A DNA stretch of 64,000 nucleotides, taken from positions 68,342,877-68,406,876 of the forward strand of contig NC_068939.1 of NCBI RefSeq assembly GCF_016801865.2. The letters run 5' to 3'. Under the pieces are notes generated by a model that was not told the DNA's origin, searched no databases, and saw only the letters and a program-made list of their open reading frames with translations. The stretch comes from Culex pipiens pallens (lineage: Eukaryota > Arthropoda > Insecta > Diptera > Culicidae). Both the position numbers and the translations under genes were made by a program. Shown one piece after another: positions 24,541-37,424 of this stretch (position 1 is the stretch's first letter; each line of letters opens with the position of its first letter).

Positions 24541-26077
24541 AGTGAATTGATCCGTAGTGTTGAAACATGTTATCTCTTCTTCTCATATTATTAAATACGC
24601 GCTGATCCCTGATTTGCCTGAGGGGATTGGAAGTCTAAATATAGATCGAGTTTCCTTCAGATGCTTGCTTCTATGTTTAGGCGGGGCCGAACAATGCCCA
24701 GCGACCTCGGAATTGGACCGCAAGGAGCTCTGTCATTCTGAAATGGGTCGTTGGAAGCAGCGCGAGGGCTATCACCACCTAATACCCGGGACTGAGATAA
24801 GCTGTATCAGCATTCGGCATGTACACAGTCTGATACAAATTATACTTTCCCATAATTTCGCTACCGGTTAGCGGGTATTGGATTGGACCACACACACACA
24901 CACACACACACAAAGAGACTTTTATGTAAAATTAGACGCCTGATTTGATGGCGTACTCAGAATTCCGAAAAAACGTATTTTTCATCGAAAAAAACACTAA
25001 AAAAGTTTTAAAAATTCTCCCATTTTCCGTTACTCGACTGTAAAAAAATTTGGAACATGTCATTTTATGGGAAATTTGATGTACTTTTCGAATCTACATT
25101 GACCCAGAAGGGTCATTTTTTTATTTAGAACAAAATTTTTTATTTTAAAATTACGTGTTTTTTCTAACTTTGCAGGGTTATTTTTTAGAGTGTAACAATG
25201 TTTTACAAAATTGTAAAGCAGACAATTACAAAAATTTTGATATGTAAACATAAGGAGTTTGCTTATAAACATCATTTTGATATGTAGACATAAGGGGTTT
25301 GCTTACAAACATCACGAGTTATCGCGATTTTACGAAAAAAAGTTTTGAAAAAGTTGATCGTCATCGATCATGGCTGTTCATGGTCATCCGCTACAGACAC
25401 GGATGACGAAACAAAGAGAAACGCAAAAAGTCACTTTTTCAAAACTTTTTTTCGTAAAATCGCGATAACTCGTGATGTTTGTAAGCAAACCCCTTATGTC
25501 TATATATCAAAATTTTTGTGATTGTCTGTTCTACAACTTTGTACAACATTGTTACACTCTAAAAAATAACCCTGCAAATTTAGAAAAAACACGAAATTTT
25601 AAAATGAAAAAAAAATGTTCTAAATGAAAAAATGACCTTTCTGGGTCAATGTAGAATCGAAAAGTATATTAAATTTCCCATAAAATGACATGTTACAAAA
25701 AATTTTACAGTCCAGTAACGGAAAATGGGAGAATTTTTAAAACTTTTTTAGTGTTTTTTTTTTTGATGAAAAATACGTTTATTCGGAATTCTGAGTACGC
25801 CATCAAATCGGGCGTCTAATTTTACATAAAAGTCCCTTTGACACCAAATTTCTATCTCACCACCGTTTCAGGCTGCAAATTATTGAAAAACACCTCTTTT
25901 TTCGCATGTTCAAAAATGGAAGGGGTCGTACCGCCCCTCCGTCACGAGATATCAAAAAACGGACCTCGGATTCGTGATCAGGGACAAAAGTTACCCCTTA
26001 GGACAAAGTTTCACGCAAATCGAAGAGGGGTCGGGACAACTTTTCATGATTTCGTGTGAGTTGGTAGAGAATTACCC

Positions 26078-27344
26078 ATTTATATATGCAAACAAATATT
26101 TCCTAATATTTGGCTATTTTCTTTTTCTTCTAAATTCTTGTGGTTTTTGCTCAAATGGTTATGTAAATTCCTTTTTTTTTTAATTGAGATTAATTTTAAT
26201 ATTAGATGCCATTTTTCACCAGGTGTATCAGGAGGTACTTTTATAGTAATTGGAAAATAGGATACAAAATGCAACTTTTTTTTCTTCTCGACACTCGACA
26301 CAATTACGAAACACAACATTTTTACTGAAAATTTCACAAAAAAATTCAAACTATACACAAAAGCATGGTGGAGATTAGAATTTATTAGTACTAGCGTTTA
26401 TGTTGAAAAAATGCGGTTCTTATCAGAACCCAAGTTTGTTTGCTTCGCTAAGAAAAATGTGTTTTGATTTTGTGGATTTCATGAGTCAATATTTTTCATA
26501 TTTTCTTTAACATTAAACAATAAAATGTGCTGTTTATCGACACATCAATGAAAAGATCACAAGAAAAGATTCTAAGTGAAGGTGAAGGCTAGTCATTATG
26601 TTCAATTATCGATTTAATGTGATTTTTTTCAACACTGGGTGATCTTAAAAACTGTTCCGAATAAGTGGGATGACTGTACTTAAATTGAGAAAACGCTGAT
26701 AATGCACAGTTTTTTTTCAGATTCAGGGATTATTGAGTTATAACTTAACGATTAAAAATTTCACACATCGCAAGAAAAAACTCTTAAAGATCGATTTTTA
26801 TAAAGTTTCAAAGGTTCATAAAATAATTATTTCAATTCTCCTCCCCCCTTTCCCCTTTTAAAATCGATCCGAAAAATCAGGGGGCAGAACATTTTTTTTT
26901 CAAAGATCTTAAAAAAAATATGGAAAGAGAAGTCTAATTACCTGAGAACAATCTGAAGTGTATTTTCCTGCCATGAAAATAATATTCAGCAGAATTGGGC
27001 TCGATGAAAAATATTTTGATTTTTTGTGAAAACCGATGTACAGTACCAGTATCAAACATGAATTGTCAATGTTTAGATATTTTGGAAACTTATGAGTGCA
27101 GAACAACTGGACTTTTATTGAATGTAAAAACTAAGGCGTGTAATTGAGGTTTCTTTTTCAATTTCATGGCGTTTATTTTTAAATTTTAAGACATAATTTG
27201 GAAAACTTTCTTGTGACTTGCGAAACGGTCTACGTTTATCAAAAAAAAATCCTTTAACCTTTATTATAAATGTTATCTTGTTAGGATTCAAACTTTTTTG
27301 AAAAAAATCTTTGAATCTCTATGCAATTCGCTACGAAAACGGTC
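26078..27344. other. AT-rich unassigned sequence
   Basis: No repeat boundary or gene signal recognised. Confidence 0.35.
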
Positions 27345-28255
27345 TTTTTTATAAATTTTAATTTTTGTATTTTATAATCCAGCTGAAACATTTTTGGTAA
27401 CTTCAGTATGCACAAAGAAGCCATTTTGTATCGTTAGTTTGTCCATATGATTTTCCATACAAATTTGGCAGCTTTCCATACAAAATCTGTATCTTTTGAA
27501 GGATTTTTAAGATCGATTTGGAGTCTTCGGCAAAGTTGTAGGTATGGATACGGACTACACTGGAAAAAAATGATACACGGTAAATACAATTTAGGGGATT
27601 TTTTATTTAACTTTTTGTCACTTGAATCTGATTTGCAAAAAACAAAACAGTATTTTTTTTAATATGTTTTAGAGGACATCAAATGCCAACTTTTCAGAAA
27701 TTTCCAGGTTGTGCAAAAAATCTTTGACCGAGTTTTGAACTTTTGAATCAATACTGATTTAAAAAAAAATAAATATTGGTCGCAAATATTTTTCACTAAA
27801 TTATTCTATGTTAATTTAAATTTGCAATTAAAAAGTACTTCAGTGATATTTTGATAATGTGCACCGTTTTCAAGTTAAATACGTTTCTAGGTGACTTTTT
27901 TGAAAAAAGTCTCAGTTTTTAATTTTTTTTTGATGAGTGCACATGTTTGCCCCAAAAAATATTCTTGAAAAGCTGAAAAAATTCTCTATATTTTGCTTTT
28001 TTAATTTTGTTGATACGACCCTCAGTTGTAGAGATATTGCCATGCAAAGGTTTAAAAACATGAAAATTGATGTTTTCTAAGTCTCACCCAAACAACCCAC
28101 CATTTTCTAATGTCGATATCTTAGCAACTAATGGTCCGATTTTCAATGTGAAATTTTCCGATCTTTTCGAAAAAATATTTTAAAATTTGTTAAACCAAGA
28201 CTAACATTTTGAAAGGGCTTTATATTAAATGTTTGGCCCTTTTGAAATGTTAGTC
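27345..28255 (+). repeat. dispersed ~0.9-kb repeat, copy B
   Basis: Same order of landmarks and same strand as copies A and C. More diverged than A is from C. Confidence 0.8.
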
Positions 28256-29179
28256 CTGATTTGAATTTTTTTAAAAGATTTTTTACGAAAGTTTCATACT
28301 GTAACATTATTCGATTCAGGCAATACCCAAATTAATTTGATTTTTTTTTTCGTAATACTTTCAAAGCATAAATTTATATGTTTTTACTCAAAATATTATA
28401 AGCTTTAATGCTTTAAAGATTTGAAATTCAAAGGTTTAAAGATATCATATCATTATAATAAAACATTTTCTTAAACAATAAACCATAAAAATCATCTATT
28501 TTGTTCATTACACAATTTATGAATATTCGCATTTACCACACCCGGGTCAAATTGAAAAGTTTTCAATGTTTATTGATGATTCTCACACAAATATTTTTTC
28601 TAAAAATATAAAAAAACACATTCATAGATTTCCCGATTTTGGCAAGAAAAACAATTACGACATGATGCCAAAAACGAAACAACCAATGTTTGAACTGTTC
28701 ATCTTTCTAAATTTTATAGAATTTTTTAAATATACTTTTCTCATGACTGTTTTGATTTTTGCAATTTATGAAACTTTTTGAGTTAAAACATTTTAAATTA
28801 TGCTAAACATGGAGTTTCATCAGGCACCTAATGTTAACTAATAAGCTCTGTGACGTTAAATTACAGTTTGAAAATAACGTTTTCAACTAAAATAAAGTTA
28901 AAAAATGGCTTAATGCGAAGTGAGTATTGACAATTGAGAAATTACCAAATCCTTAACCTATCGAACTATTTTTTTCTGCAACACTTAGCGTTACTTAAAA
29001 CAAACAAATTTAATGTTATCTTTTTAAATGAAATGTCATCAGGCTTTCTAGAAATTCAAATCTTTTCTCGAAAAAGGTATTTTTTACCGATTCGCCTTTA
29101 TTTGATTTTCAATTTTCCAGCTGTTTCGTTTCTAAATGTTGAATTGGCTAAAAAAAAAACAAAAACTAAACAAACGTCA
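28256..29179. other. AT-rich unassigned sequence
   Basis: No repeat recognised. A 236-codon frame starting in this stretch is compositionally uneven and discussed under rejected items. Confidence 0.3.
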
Positions 29180-29617
29180 TATTCGCCACAAATCTGGCAA
29201 CACTGCACAGTTATTCACACCCCATCGTACGCACTCTGCGATTTCCCCCCAATATTCCCAGTATTGCAGCGGATCATTGCCTTTCTATCCCTAAAACAAA
29301 CACTTCCCGAGCCCAAACGACACATACACGCTCTCCACAACCGTCGATCGACGAGTGCAGTTTCACTTTTCTGTTTGAGTTTTTGGTCATTTTCCAGCCC
29401 GGAAAATCACTCTCAATCTCTACCGCACACACACACAGTGACTTTTCACCGTCATTCATTGGTCGCGCGACCAGACTGCAGATTCTCGCGCCGGGGACCA
29501 AGTGCGAGGACAAATTTAATTGAAAAACCAACAATTCAATGTTTGGAAAGATTTCTGTTTGCATTTCGACACACTTGCCGTTGGGGTTGTGGTTTGCTGT
29601 CACAAGTCGATTTCAAG
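29180..29617 (+). promoter_or_regulatory. possible promoter and first exon
   Basis: A less AT-rich island within AT-rich DNA. TCATTC at 29452-29457 matches the initiator TCAKTY (A+1 at 29454), though no DPE sits at +28. A good donor TTCAAG|GTAAAT ends the island at 29617, giving a possible 164-base exon. No downstream exon was recognised. Confidence 0.25.
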
Positions 29618-30529
29618 GTAAATAAAAAATCAAGCAACATTTGAAGAAAATTCAAATGTCAAATATCAAAACGAAAATAATTTCAATAAACACAAATGTG
29701 ACAACAAATCACAACCCCACCATTCTGGCACCACTGACAGTTTCATTGGTTGATGAACAGCACAGCCTTTCACGGCGGAGGATCCCTCCATAGTTGGGAT
29801 GGCTTCGTACGGTGAATCCGTCCGATGGCTTCATTCTACAACATATTTCCCTTTCCTGGCTGCCTGGATTTTCAATTCACAGGGACTTGTTAGCGCGGGG
29901 GAAATCGATTGCATCGACAAGCGGACGAACTCCCCGGTATTGGCTGTAAATAAATTTAGGAATTATTCATGATCCGTTAGCGTGTGACAGGCAAATATTT
30001 GCGTTTGTCACACCAGAGGACGGCGCACTCTGAGTGCCGAGTGTGGTGGTTGAAGTGAACAAGCGTTGCGTTCAAATGACTAATCGGAAACGGAAATTGT
30101 TTTGGTGGTTTAGTAACGCAAATATTGGGCGGAAAGCTTTTCGCAACAATAAAGTAACATTTAATCTGTGTCTTTAGATATAATAATTTTATAATTCACG
30201 AATTACGATACCCATTTCCTAGCCACTTCACAATATTTTCATTTTTTCGTATTAAGGAAGACTTCCTTTAATTTATATGTCCACGATTAATTTTGCTTAT
30301 CCTAGTTTATTTTCATGTTTTTCGATAACATGGGCCACTCATAAACCACCTTGTTTTTTTATTATTTCTGACCCCTCCTCCTACCTATTGACAACTGTTC
30401 ATACAAAAAAAAACGCTTTACGATAGTTGAAGCTACATCTTATAAGTTAACTTTCAAAAGTATTTATTTACAAAACTTTCAAATTTATCGTATAAAATAT
30501 AATATTTTTCTGTACATTGTATAGACATT
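29618..30529. other. unassigned sequence
   Basis: 29700-30080 is of mixed composition and non-repetitive; the rest is AT-rich. The end (30522-30528, TAGACAT) is the left direct repeat of the next element. Confidence 0.35.
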
Positions 30530-31136
30530 AGCGTGGTTCACGGATACATGAAACAGACAAAAGTGTTCAATTTCGTTTGCATCAACCGGAATTTTAAATT
30601 ACTTTGACCCCAGAAGCTAGCCTGAAAATTTTAGCTCATTTAGTTAAAGTTAAGTTGCTCCAGTTTTGAATCAATTTACTATGGAGAGTTGTAACTTTTT
30701 ACATCTTCTAATAGAAAATTTCCCAAACCCCTGTAATTTTTTTCATATTCCTAAGTTTCTTATAGGTTTTGATCTGGGGAACAACATCGCAAAGTGCTAG
30801 GAATTGATCCTGAAAAGATATAGGATGTTTTTTGGAGATTACTTTTTTCGGTAAAACTTTAAAATATGCTCAAAAAATTAATCTTTATCTATTCGGGATC
30901 AGTTCATAGCGCTTTGCTGTTGTTGTTCCCCGGATCAAAACCCATAATAAAACTTTTACAAGATAAAATCGGGTTGAGGAAAACTTTCTAGAAGAAAAGT
31001 TAAAAAATGAAAAAAAAATCAATTAAAATTGTTGAAATTCCATTCTAATTTCAGATCAAAACTGGAGCAACAAACCCTTAACCAAATAAGCTTAAAACTT
31101 TAGGCTAGCTTCTTGGGCCATAGTACTTTACGCTAT
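30530..31136. mobile_element. palindromic element, TAGCGT ends
   Basis: Arms at about 30592-30835 and 30893-31130 pair well, with shared tracts such as AGAAGCTAGCC, GTTGCTCCAGTTTTGA and GGGGAACAAC. TAGACAT lies just outside both TAGCGT termini, giving a 7-8 bp duplication with at most one mismatch, which would suit hAT. Non-coding. Confidence 0.7.
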
Positions 31137-31747
31137 TAGACATTCTGATTTCAAAATTCCTCTTATTTGAAAAATGAATTTAAATAAAAATGAATGTAGA
31201 ACTATGAGTTATATTAACATTAAAATTATCCAAAATAATTCAACATATTATTGAAATAAATTTAAATACTCATCTCATTGCTTTTTCCGAAAATGCATTA
31301 ATAAAAATCTTTATGAGAAGTGGACAAAAAATAAAACGGCTCATCTAGTGCAATTTGTTTGAGTGGATACTGTGTACAGTACACCGATTCGCTACACAAG
31401 TCTTTTTGAATCATGTTAATTTCTGAAAATGATGGTTGCAGCGTCAGATAAACAAGACAACTCCACTACAAGGTCCAACTTCGGACTTTCAATTTTTTGC
31501 CTATTCTTACTGTGGACTTCGACGTGCAAAAATAATTGTTTTAATGTTGAACAACTTTTTCGAAAATCTAACAATTTAAAAAAAGATATTCTGTGCTTAA
31601 GGCTCAAGAAAATAAAATATTATTGAATATATATAAAAATATAATTTAAATATTTATTATCAATAAAAAACATGAATCCAAATTATCTTTGGTTTATTTA
31701 TTATTCATAAATGATTTTACTGAAATCTTTTTGCATTGAATTATTTA

Positions 31748-33113
31748 CAGGGTAATTCTCTACCAACTCACACGAAATCGGGAAAAGTTGCCCCGACCCC
31801 TCTTCGATTTGCGTGAAACTTTGTCCTAAGGGGTAACTTTTGTCCCTGATCACGAATACGAGGTCCGTTTTTTGATATCTCGTGACGGAGGGGCTGTACG
31901 ACCCCTTGTATTTTTGAACATGCGAAAAAAGGGGGTTTTCATTAATTTGCAGCCTGAAACGGTGATGAGATAGAAATTTGGTGTCAAACAGACTTTTATG
32001 TAAAATTGTACGCCCAATTTGATGGCGTACATAGAATTCCGAAAAAACGTAATTTTCATCGAAAAAAACACTAAAAAAGTTTTAAAAATTCTCCCATTTT
32101 CCGTTACTCGACTGTAAAAAATTTTGGAACATGTAATTTTATGGGAAATTTAATTTACTTTTCGAATCTATATTGACCCGGAAGGGTCATTTTTTCATTT
32201 AGAACAAAATTTTTCATTTTAAAATTTCTTGTTTTTTTCTAACTTTGCAGGATTATTTTTTAGAGTGTAAAAATGTTCTACAAAGTTGTAGAGCAGACAA
32301 TAACAAAAAAAATGATATATAGACATAAGGGGTTTGCTCATCAACATCACGAGTTATCGCGATTTTACGAAAAAAAAGTTTTGAAAAAGTTGGTCGTCAT
32401 CGATCATGGCCGTTCATGGTCACCCGCGACAGACACGGACGACGAAACAAAGAGAAACGCAAAAACTAACTTTTTCAAAACTTTTTTTCGTAAAATCGCG
32501 ATAACTCGTGATGTTTATAAGCAAACCCCTTATGTCTTTATATCAAAATTTTTGTAATTGTTTGCTCTACAACTTTGTAGAACATTGTTACACTCTTAAA
32601 AATAACCCTGCAAAGTTAGAAAAAACACGAAATTTTAAAATGAAAAATTTTGTTCTAAATGAAAAAATAACCCTTCCGGGTCAATGTAGATTCGAAAAGT
32701 ACATTAAATTTCCCATAAAATGACATGTTCCAAAAATTTTTACAGTCGAGTAACGGAAAATGGGAGAATTTTTAAAAAAATTTTAGTGTTTTTTTTTCGA
32801 TGAAAAATACGTTTTTTTCGGAATTCTAAGTACGCCATCAAATTGGGCGTCTAATTTTACATAAAAGTCCCTTTGACACCAAATTTCTATCTCATCACCG
32901 TTTCAGGCTGCAAATGATTGAAAAACACCTCTTTTTTCGCATGTTCAAAAATGGAAGGGGTCGTACCGCCCCTCCGTCACGAGATATCAAAAAACAGACT
33001 TCGGATTCGTGATCTGGGACAAAAGTTACCCCTTAGGACAAAGTTTCACGCAAATCGAAGAGGGGTCGGGGCAACTTTTCCCGATTTCGTGTGAGTTTGT
33101 AGAGAATTACCCT
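31748..33113. mobile_element. foldback family, copy 2, with target duplication
   Basis: Complete copy with termini CAGGGTAATTCTC and GAGAATTACCCT. ATTATTTA directly precedes (31740-31747) and follows (33114-33121) it. An 8-bp duplication and CAGGG-type terminus suggest hAT, although the right end lacks the expected final G. Loop around 32390-32465. Confidence 0.9.
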
Positions 33114-33482
33114 ATTATTTAAGAAAAATCACATAATACTGCTAAAAACTGCTTAAACATCTAAGAAGTACTGAAAATGTAAATCGAAAAAAGAAAACTG
33201 TTATGCGAAAATGAGTAGTAACACATATTTTGCGATTATTGGTAAAATTTATCCTGATTTTGAAAGTTCTGTCTTCATCTCTTAAATATGGCAATATTAA
33301 AGTTCAAGTCAACCCCTTCTTGCAGCGAAGCCCCTCCGTGAACCAACGAGCGTAAAATTCTGATTTCAAAACATCTCCATAAAATGAAGTGTAAAAAGCT
33401 TGCAAAAACAAAGTGACACTGATGCTTCCACACTCCCAGCCGCCACCCTCTCCCAGGGCATAAACAAACCCCACCCACTCAC

Positions 33483-33613
33483 CTCTTGATCTGCTTATCT
33501 TGATCTTTAAGACCAGGGCAGATGAAAGTGGAATCTCTGCCCGGCCTCGTGCTGTCAGCTGAAGCTGGAGGACGCTGAGCACACTCACCTGGGTCTATTT
33601 ACGCTCACTTACC
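33483..33613 (-). other. cluster of three strong 5' splice-site matches
   Basis: On the minus strand TCGG|GTAAGT (exon end 33613), CCCAG|GTGAGT (33589) and AAGAG|GTGAGT (33483) are near-consensus donors within 131 bases. They could be alternative donors of one minus-strand first exon, but no start site or partner exon was found. Confidence 0.25.
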
Positions 33614-34199
33614 CGAGACTTAATCATCTCCGAGCTGTGCAATACAGCCAGTGTAGCGATTCTTTGGAAAAAAGTGTTGTTTGGTGCATATTTCGTTGGT
33701 TGTGTAAAATACATATTTTTAAATTGTTTTCAACATAAAATTAAATTTATTCTATCATATTTTTTAAGTTAAATGTTCTTCAGTCGTGGTCAGAAATCGA
33801 AAAGAAATCTTTCTCTTGATGAGCTCAAGTTACGTTAAGTTAAGTTAAGGTTACTTCTGACAATGTATGATAATCATAGGATTCACAAAACTCACTCGAC
33901 AGAAAAAACGTTTAAAAAGAATTATGAATTGCAAACAAGAAATTGATAACAACACGAAAACATTTACCCAAAGAATCCCCAACAGCAGGAGTCAACATCT
34001 GAGTGGCTTCGAAATACCTTAAAGCCTCACAGAGAGAGCGGCGCGCCGCAACCTGCTGTTTTGGGGTTGAAAAAAAAACCTCAGCCCACCAGGCTGTGGT
34101 GTGACATGAAACATGAAAAAACAACCCCAATGAAGACGGTGTGTTGGTTTGGGGGAGGTCATGAGCCACGTGGTGGAGAAAGGCCCGATGAATACCACA

Positions 34200-34219
34200 T
34201 TTTACGATCCATCGTAAAA
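34200..34219. promoter_or_regulatory. 20-bp dyad TTTTACGAT-CC-ATCGTAAAA
   Basis: Perfect 9-bp inverted half-sites separated by CC. Shape suits a dimeric DNA-binding factor; no specific factor recognised. Confidence 0.25.
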
Positions 34220-36804
34220 AGAAAGAAAAGCCGTATTCAAAGCAACGCGTACGGACGTATAGCTCAAAAGATGATGACGATGCTTTTGGGGGTGACAACG
34301 GCAAAATGTGGGTTAGGAAGGGGATGTTGGGTGTCTTGGTGAGAAAAAGGGGGGGTGGCGTCAAAAGAAATTGAAACAAGTGAGAAATGAGATGAGGTGT
34401 CGTGTAATAGGCCTGAGGTGATATTCAACTTTTTTATATTTATGCTTTCCTGTCTGTGGAGCGGACAGCTAATTTTTATGGGATATAAACGGAGGTTGCG
34501 AGGTGAGTGGCTTTAAAAAATTGGAAAAATCTCTGAACTTTTAAAATTATGTTGCTCAATAAATTTTAATTCACTAAACTGTTTTCAGCAGCAAAACCAC
34601 TTGTTATGATGTTAAGCAGGATAAGATGATGGTTCAATACAAGTGCTGAAAAGTTTAACTTTGCTGCTCTCTAGTCGATGCTGAAAAGTACTTTAGAAGG
34701 CCTTTCGCACTTAACAAGTCAGAAAAAATAATTAGTTTCACGAAGGAACTGCTAAAAAAACAATTTAATACCTTAAGGTAAAAAAGAAAAGAATATCACT
34801 AAAAAAATAAATTTTCTTACTTGAGACAACAACACATACCATTTCGTGAAATTTTCAACAAATTAGTCATCATCAGCTGCCACTTTGCACAGTCACCGGA
34901 AGCTCCCCTCCCTCCCCAATCGATCACCGAAAAGCACGCCCAGTGAGCGACAGAAAGCAATCAAGTTAATTGAATCGAATTAATCCCCAGTTTAAAGGGA
35001 AATTAAAAACAATCTGGTGAAAAGCCTCGGCCGCTGACCGTTCAGTCGTCATTGGGCTGTGGGGCCCACTGTAGGTACATAGATTTATTTTATTTTACTT
35101 TTTTTCCCCGCTGTTTCTGCCTGAACCAACAATTTCCATTGCTGGGGAAGTGCACCATTTGGAACGGGGGTGGGGAAAATCGTTTATGCAAACATCCAAC
35201 GCCAACAACTACCACAGAGTGAGAAAGAGCAGACTCAAAAAAGGTGACCAACTGTAAATTATGAGGGCACCACCAAATAAATGAATTAATTTTTTGAATG
35301 AAATGGTTGGAGTTGATAAATTTAAACAGGGAAATTGTTGAATCGAGATTCTCCTCAAATCAAATATTTCAAACTTTGTGTGAAGTTTGCCACCAACTTA
35401 TGTCACACAGAATTATGAATAATTCTTCAAACAGCTTCTGCGCCAGACAAAATCTTGCAAAAATAAATGCACAACTAAAATTTATGCCCAACCATTCATC
35501 ATATCCACAAACCGGCAGTCGTTGGCTTTACTTCATCATCAGCAAACAACCTGGGTAACCGGGTTGAGAGTTTGGTTGGGTTTGAGAGTTTAATTTCCAA
35601 CGGGTTGGCTGTCGGTGAGTTGTGTCGACATTACCACCAGGTGGCCCCAAACTGCACCATTTGGTGACGTAAATAATGGCAACAGTGATAAATTTGTTTC
35701 ATTATTCATTCATTTGGCTTTATTTTTTTACATTTTTTGTTTGACTTGCGATGGCCCATTTGTTTGTTTTAATCAAAATATTAATAAAAATTTTGTGATA
35801 ATTAAGACGAACCTCTGTTTTGCAGCACCTTTTCAAAATTATAGAGCTATAATTTATATTATTATTTATTAAATTATTATATTGTTTTGCACAAGGGATG
35901 TATTATCGTTTCAAGAGTTTATTTGTAAAGGTTCAGAACTATATTTTTAGGCTTTTGGGTGTTTTGCCTTGCCTTGAGTCAGGCATTCAAAAAACTCAAA
36001 AAGCAAACAAAAATAACATTTTGTTTATTAGATTCTTTAAAAAAAAAACTTCAAATTAAATTTTAAATGCAGAGCAGTTATTTGAATAAATGTTTCACTA
36101 AATAAAACAATGTAAGGCCATTGCAATTATTTTTCAATGTTTTTGTCCCCAACCTTCCCTTCAGAATTGGTCCGAAATATCAGGGGACAATTTTTTTCCA
36201 AAAACATCAAAATTTCAATAGAAATAGATGTCTAATCAACTAAAAATTTGTATGGAATCACAATGTACAGCAACGCAAAAACTTTTTTTTTCTCGCAGAA
36301 ATAAAATTTTCATCAATACCTAGAAATTATAGAAATTAATAACTGCAAAACAACTGAACAGGTGTATAACGCATTTCAAAACGCTTTTTTCAATCAAATT
36401 TGACACCGTGACCTGTAATTTGTTAACTTTATTATTTTTTTGCCACCCCTTCCCCCTCGATTTTGATCACAGTTGAGGGACATAAACATCAAAAAAAATT
36501 TGCAATGCAAATTATTCTTACTAGGTACTTCATTCTACAAGTTAAAAAAAGGTTGCACAGCAACCAAGGAAGCTGTTTTCTTCTTCTACCAAAAAAAAAA
36601 CAAAGCAATCCACTTTAACGACCCCCGGGTCTTTTGTGGGCTCTGTTGCAAGTTTCTGCTCATTTCTAGGCGTCCGAAGGTTATGTGTGGTGAGTCACTC
36701 AAAACCTCTTTTACGCTAATGGACCGACGTTTTACTTCCCCATCCGATAGAAGGCTCTTCTTCTACCATAGTTGTTGAATTCACGGACTACATTCTGCAG
36801 CTAA

Positions 36805-37424
36805 CGTCATGATTCGAAATCCGGACACTTAGTAGCATATCATTTTTGTTATAGCTGGCAAAAAATCATGCAATTTGTTGGAAATGTAGAAATATCATCA
36901 GGATGTAGTGTTAATTTCAAGAGAAAGCATGCAAAATATGTCTTTTCCAATATTTTTTCATCAGAATTTTAAAATTAAAATGACTTGTTGTGCTTCAAAT
37001 CCCGGACACCGATAAAAGCTGATTCCAAATCCAGAAACTTTTGTTTAGAATTCCGGACACTCGATTTTGCTCATGAACCGCACAAATTTGAACGGAAATA
37101 TTAGTTAATGGCATTATTTAGGTCTCAAATATGCTGTTAACATTAAAACAATCGATATCTTATATAAAAATTTGCTGGAATTCAAGGAAATCAAAATGAA
37201 ATATTTCAGTGAAATGTTTCGTATTTTTGGTAAACTTATAATTTTATTTTAAATAATTGTTTGCCATTAACTACAGCGTTCAAACGAACTTTAAATGAAA
37301 GTTGATGTTAGAATTCATCAAATAACACAGTTTTGACATTCATAATGCGAACTTATATCCAAATAATTGGTAAACAAGATGGGGTGTCCGGGTTTCGAAG
37401 CGTCCGAGAATTCGAATCATGACG
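36805..37424. mobile_element. 620-bp TIR element, word AAATCCGGACAC
   Basis: Ends CGTCATGATTCGAA and TTCGAATCATGACG are perfect inverted copies. Forms of TTCGAAATCCGGACAC occur at about 36812, 36996, 37025, 37050, 37383 and 37401 in both senses. Non-coding. Like 8882-9497 it starts with CGTCA. Confidence 0.8.

Larger units (their letters stand above)
24067..24911 (+). mobile_element. retroposed composite with tRNA-like modules and (CA)n tail
   Basis: Bounded by a perfect 24-bp duplication and ending in a (CA)n tract on +, as expected for target-primed reverse transcription. It contains box A TGGCTTAATGG at 24343-24353 and a degenerate box B GGATCAAATCC at 24387-24397, plus a second tRNA-like on the minus strand. 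The boxes lie about 275 bp from the 5' edge, unlike an ordinary SINE head. No reverse transcriptase frame is present, so it must have been mobilised in trans. Confidence 0.75.
23814..26077. mobile_element. foldback family, copy 1 (split by an insertion)
   Basis: Termini GGGTAATTCTC and GAGAATTACCC, arms of about 630 bp and a short GC-richer loop around 25365-25430. The left arm is interrupted at 24067-24911 by a retroposed element. Frames that recur in both arms of every copy reflect recent copying, not coding. The outer target duplication is not clear in this copy. Confidence 0.9.
33114..36804. other. unassigned, largely non-repetitive sequence
   Basis: 33300-35700 has patches of mixed composition (33400-33620, 33980-34330, 34860-35240) and no recognised repeats, the kind of DNA where regulatory elements would sit. 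Three strong minus-strand donors lie at 33483-33613 and a 20-bp dyad at 34200. From 35730 it is AT-rich. No supported coding exon. Confidence 0.4.

Noticed and set aside
24067..24911. Twin SINE of Culex
   Set aside because: As I recall Twin, it has two tRNA-related units in the same orientation in about 220 bp. Here they converge inside an 845-bp unit.
28934..29644. 236-codon plus-strand frame
   Set aside because: Long for this window, but it spans an abrupt composition change and crosses both the initiator match and the good donor at 29617. No domain recognised.
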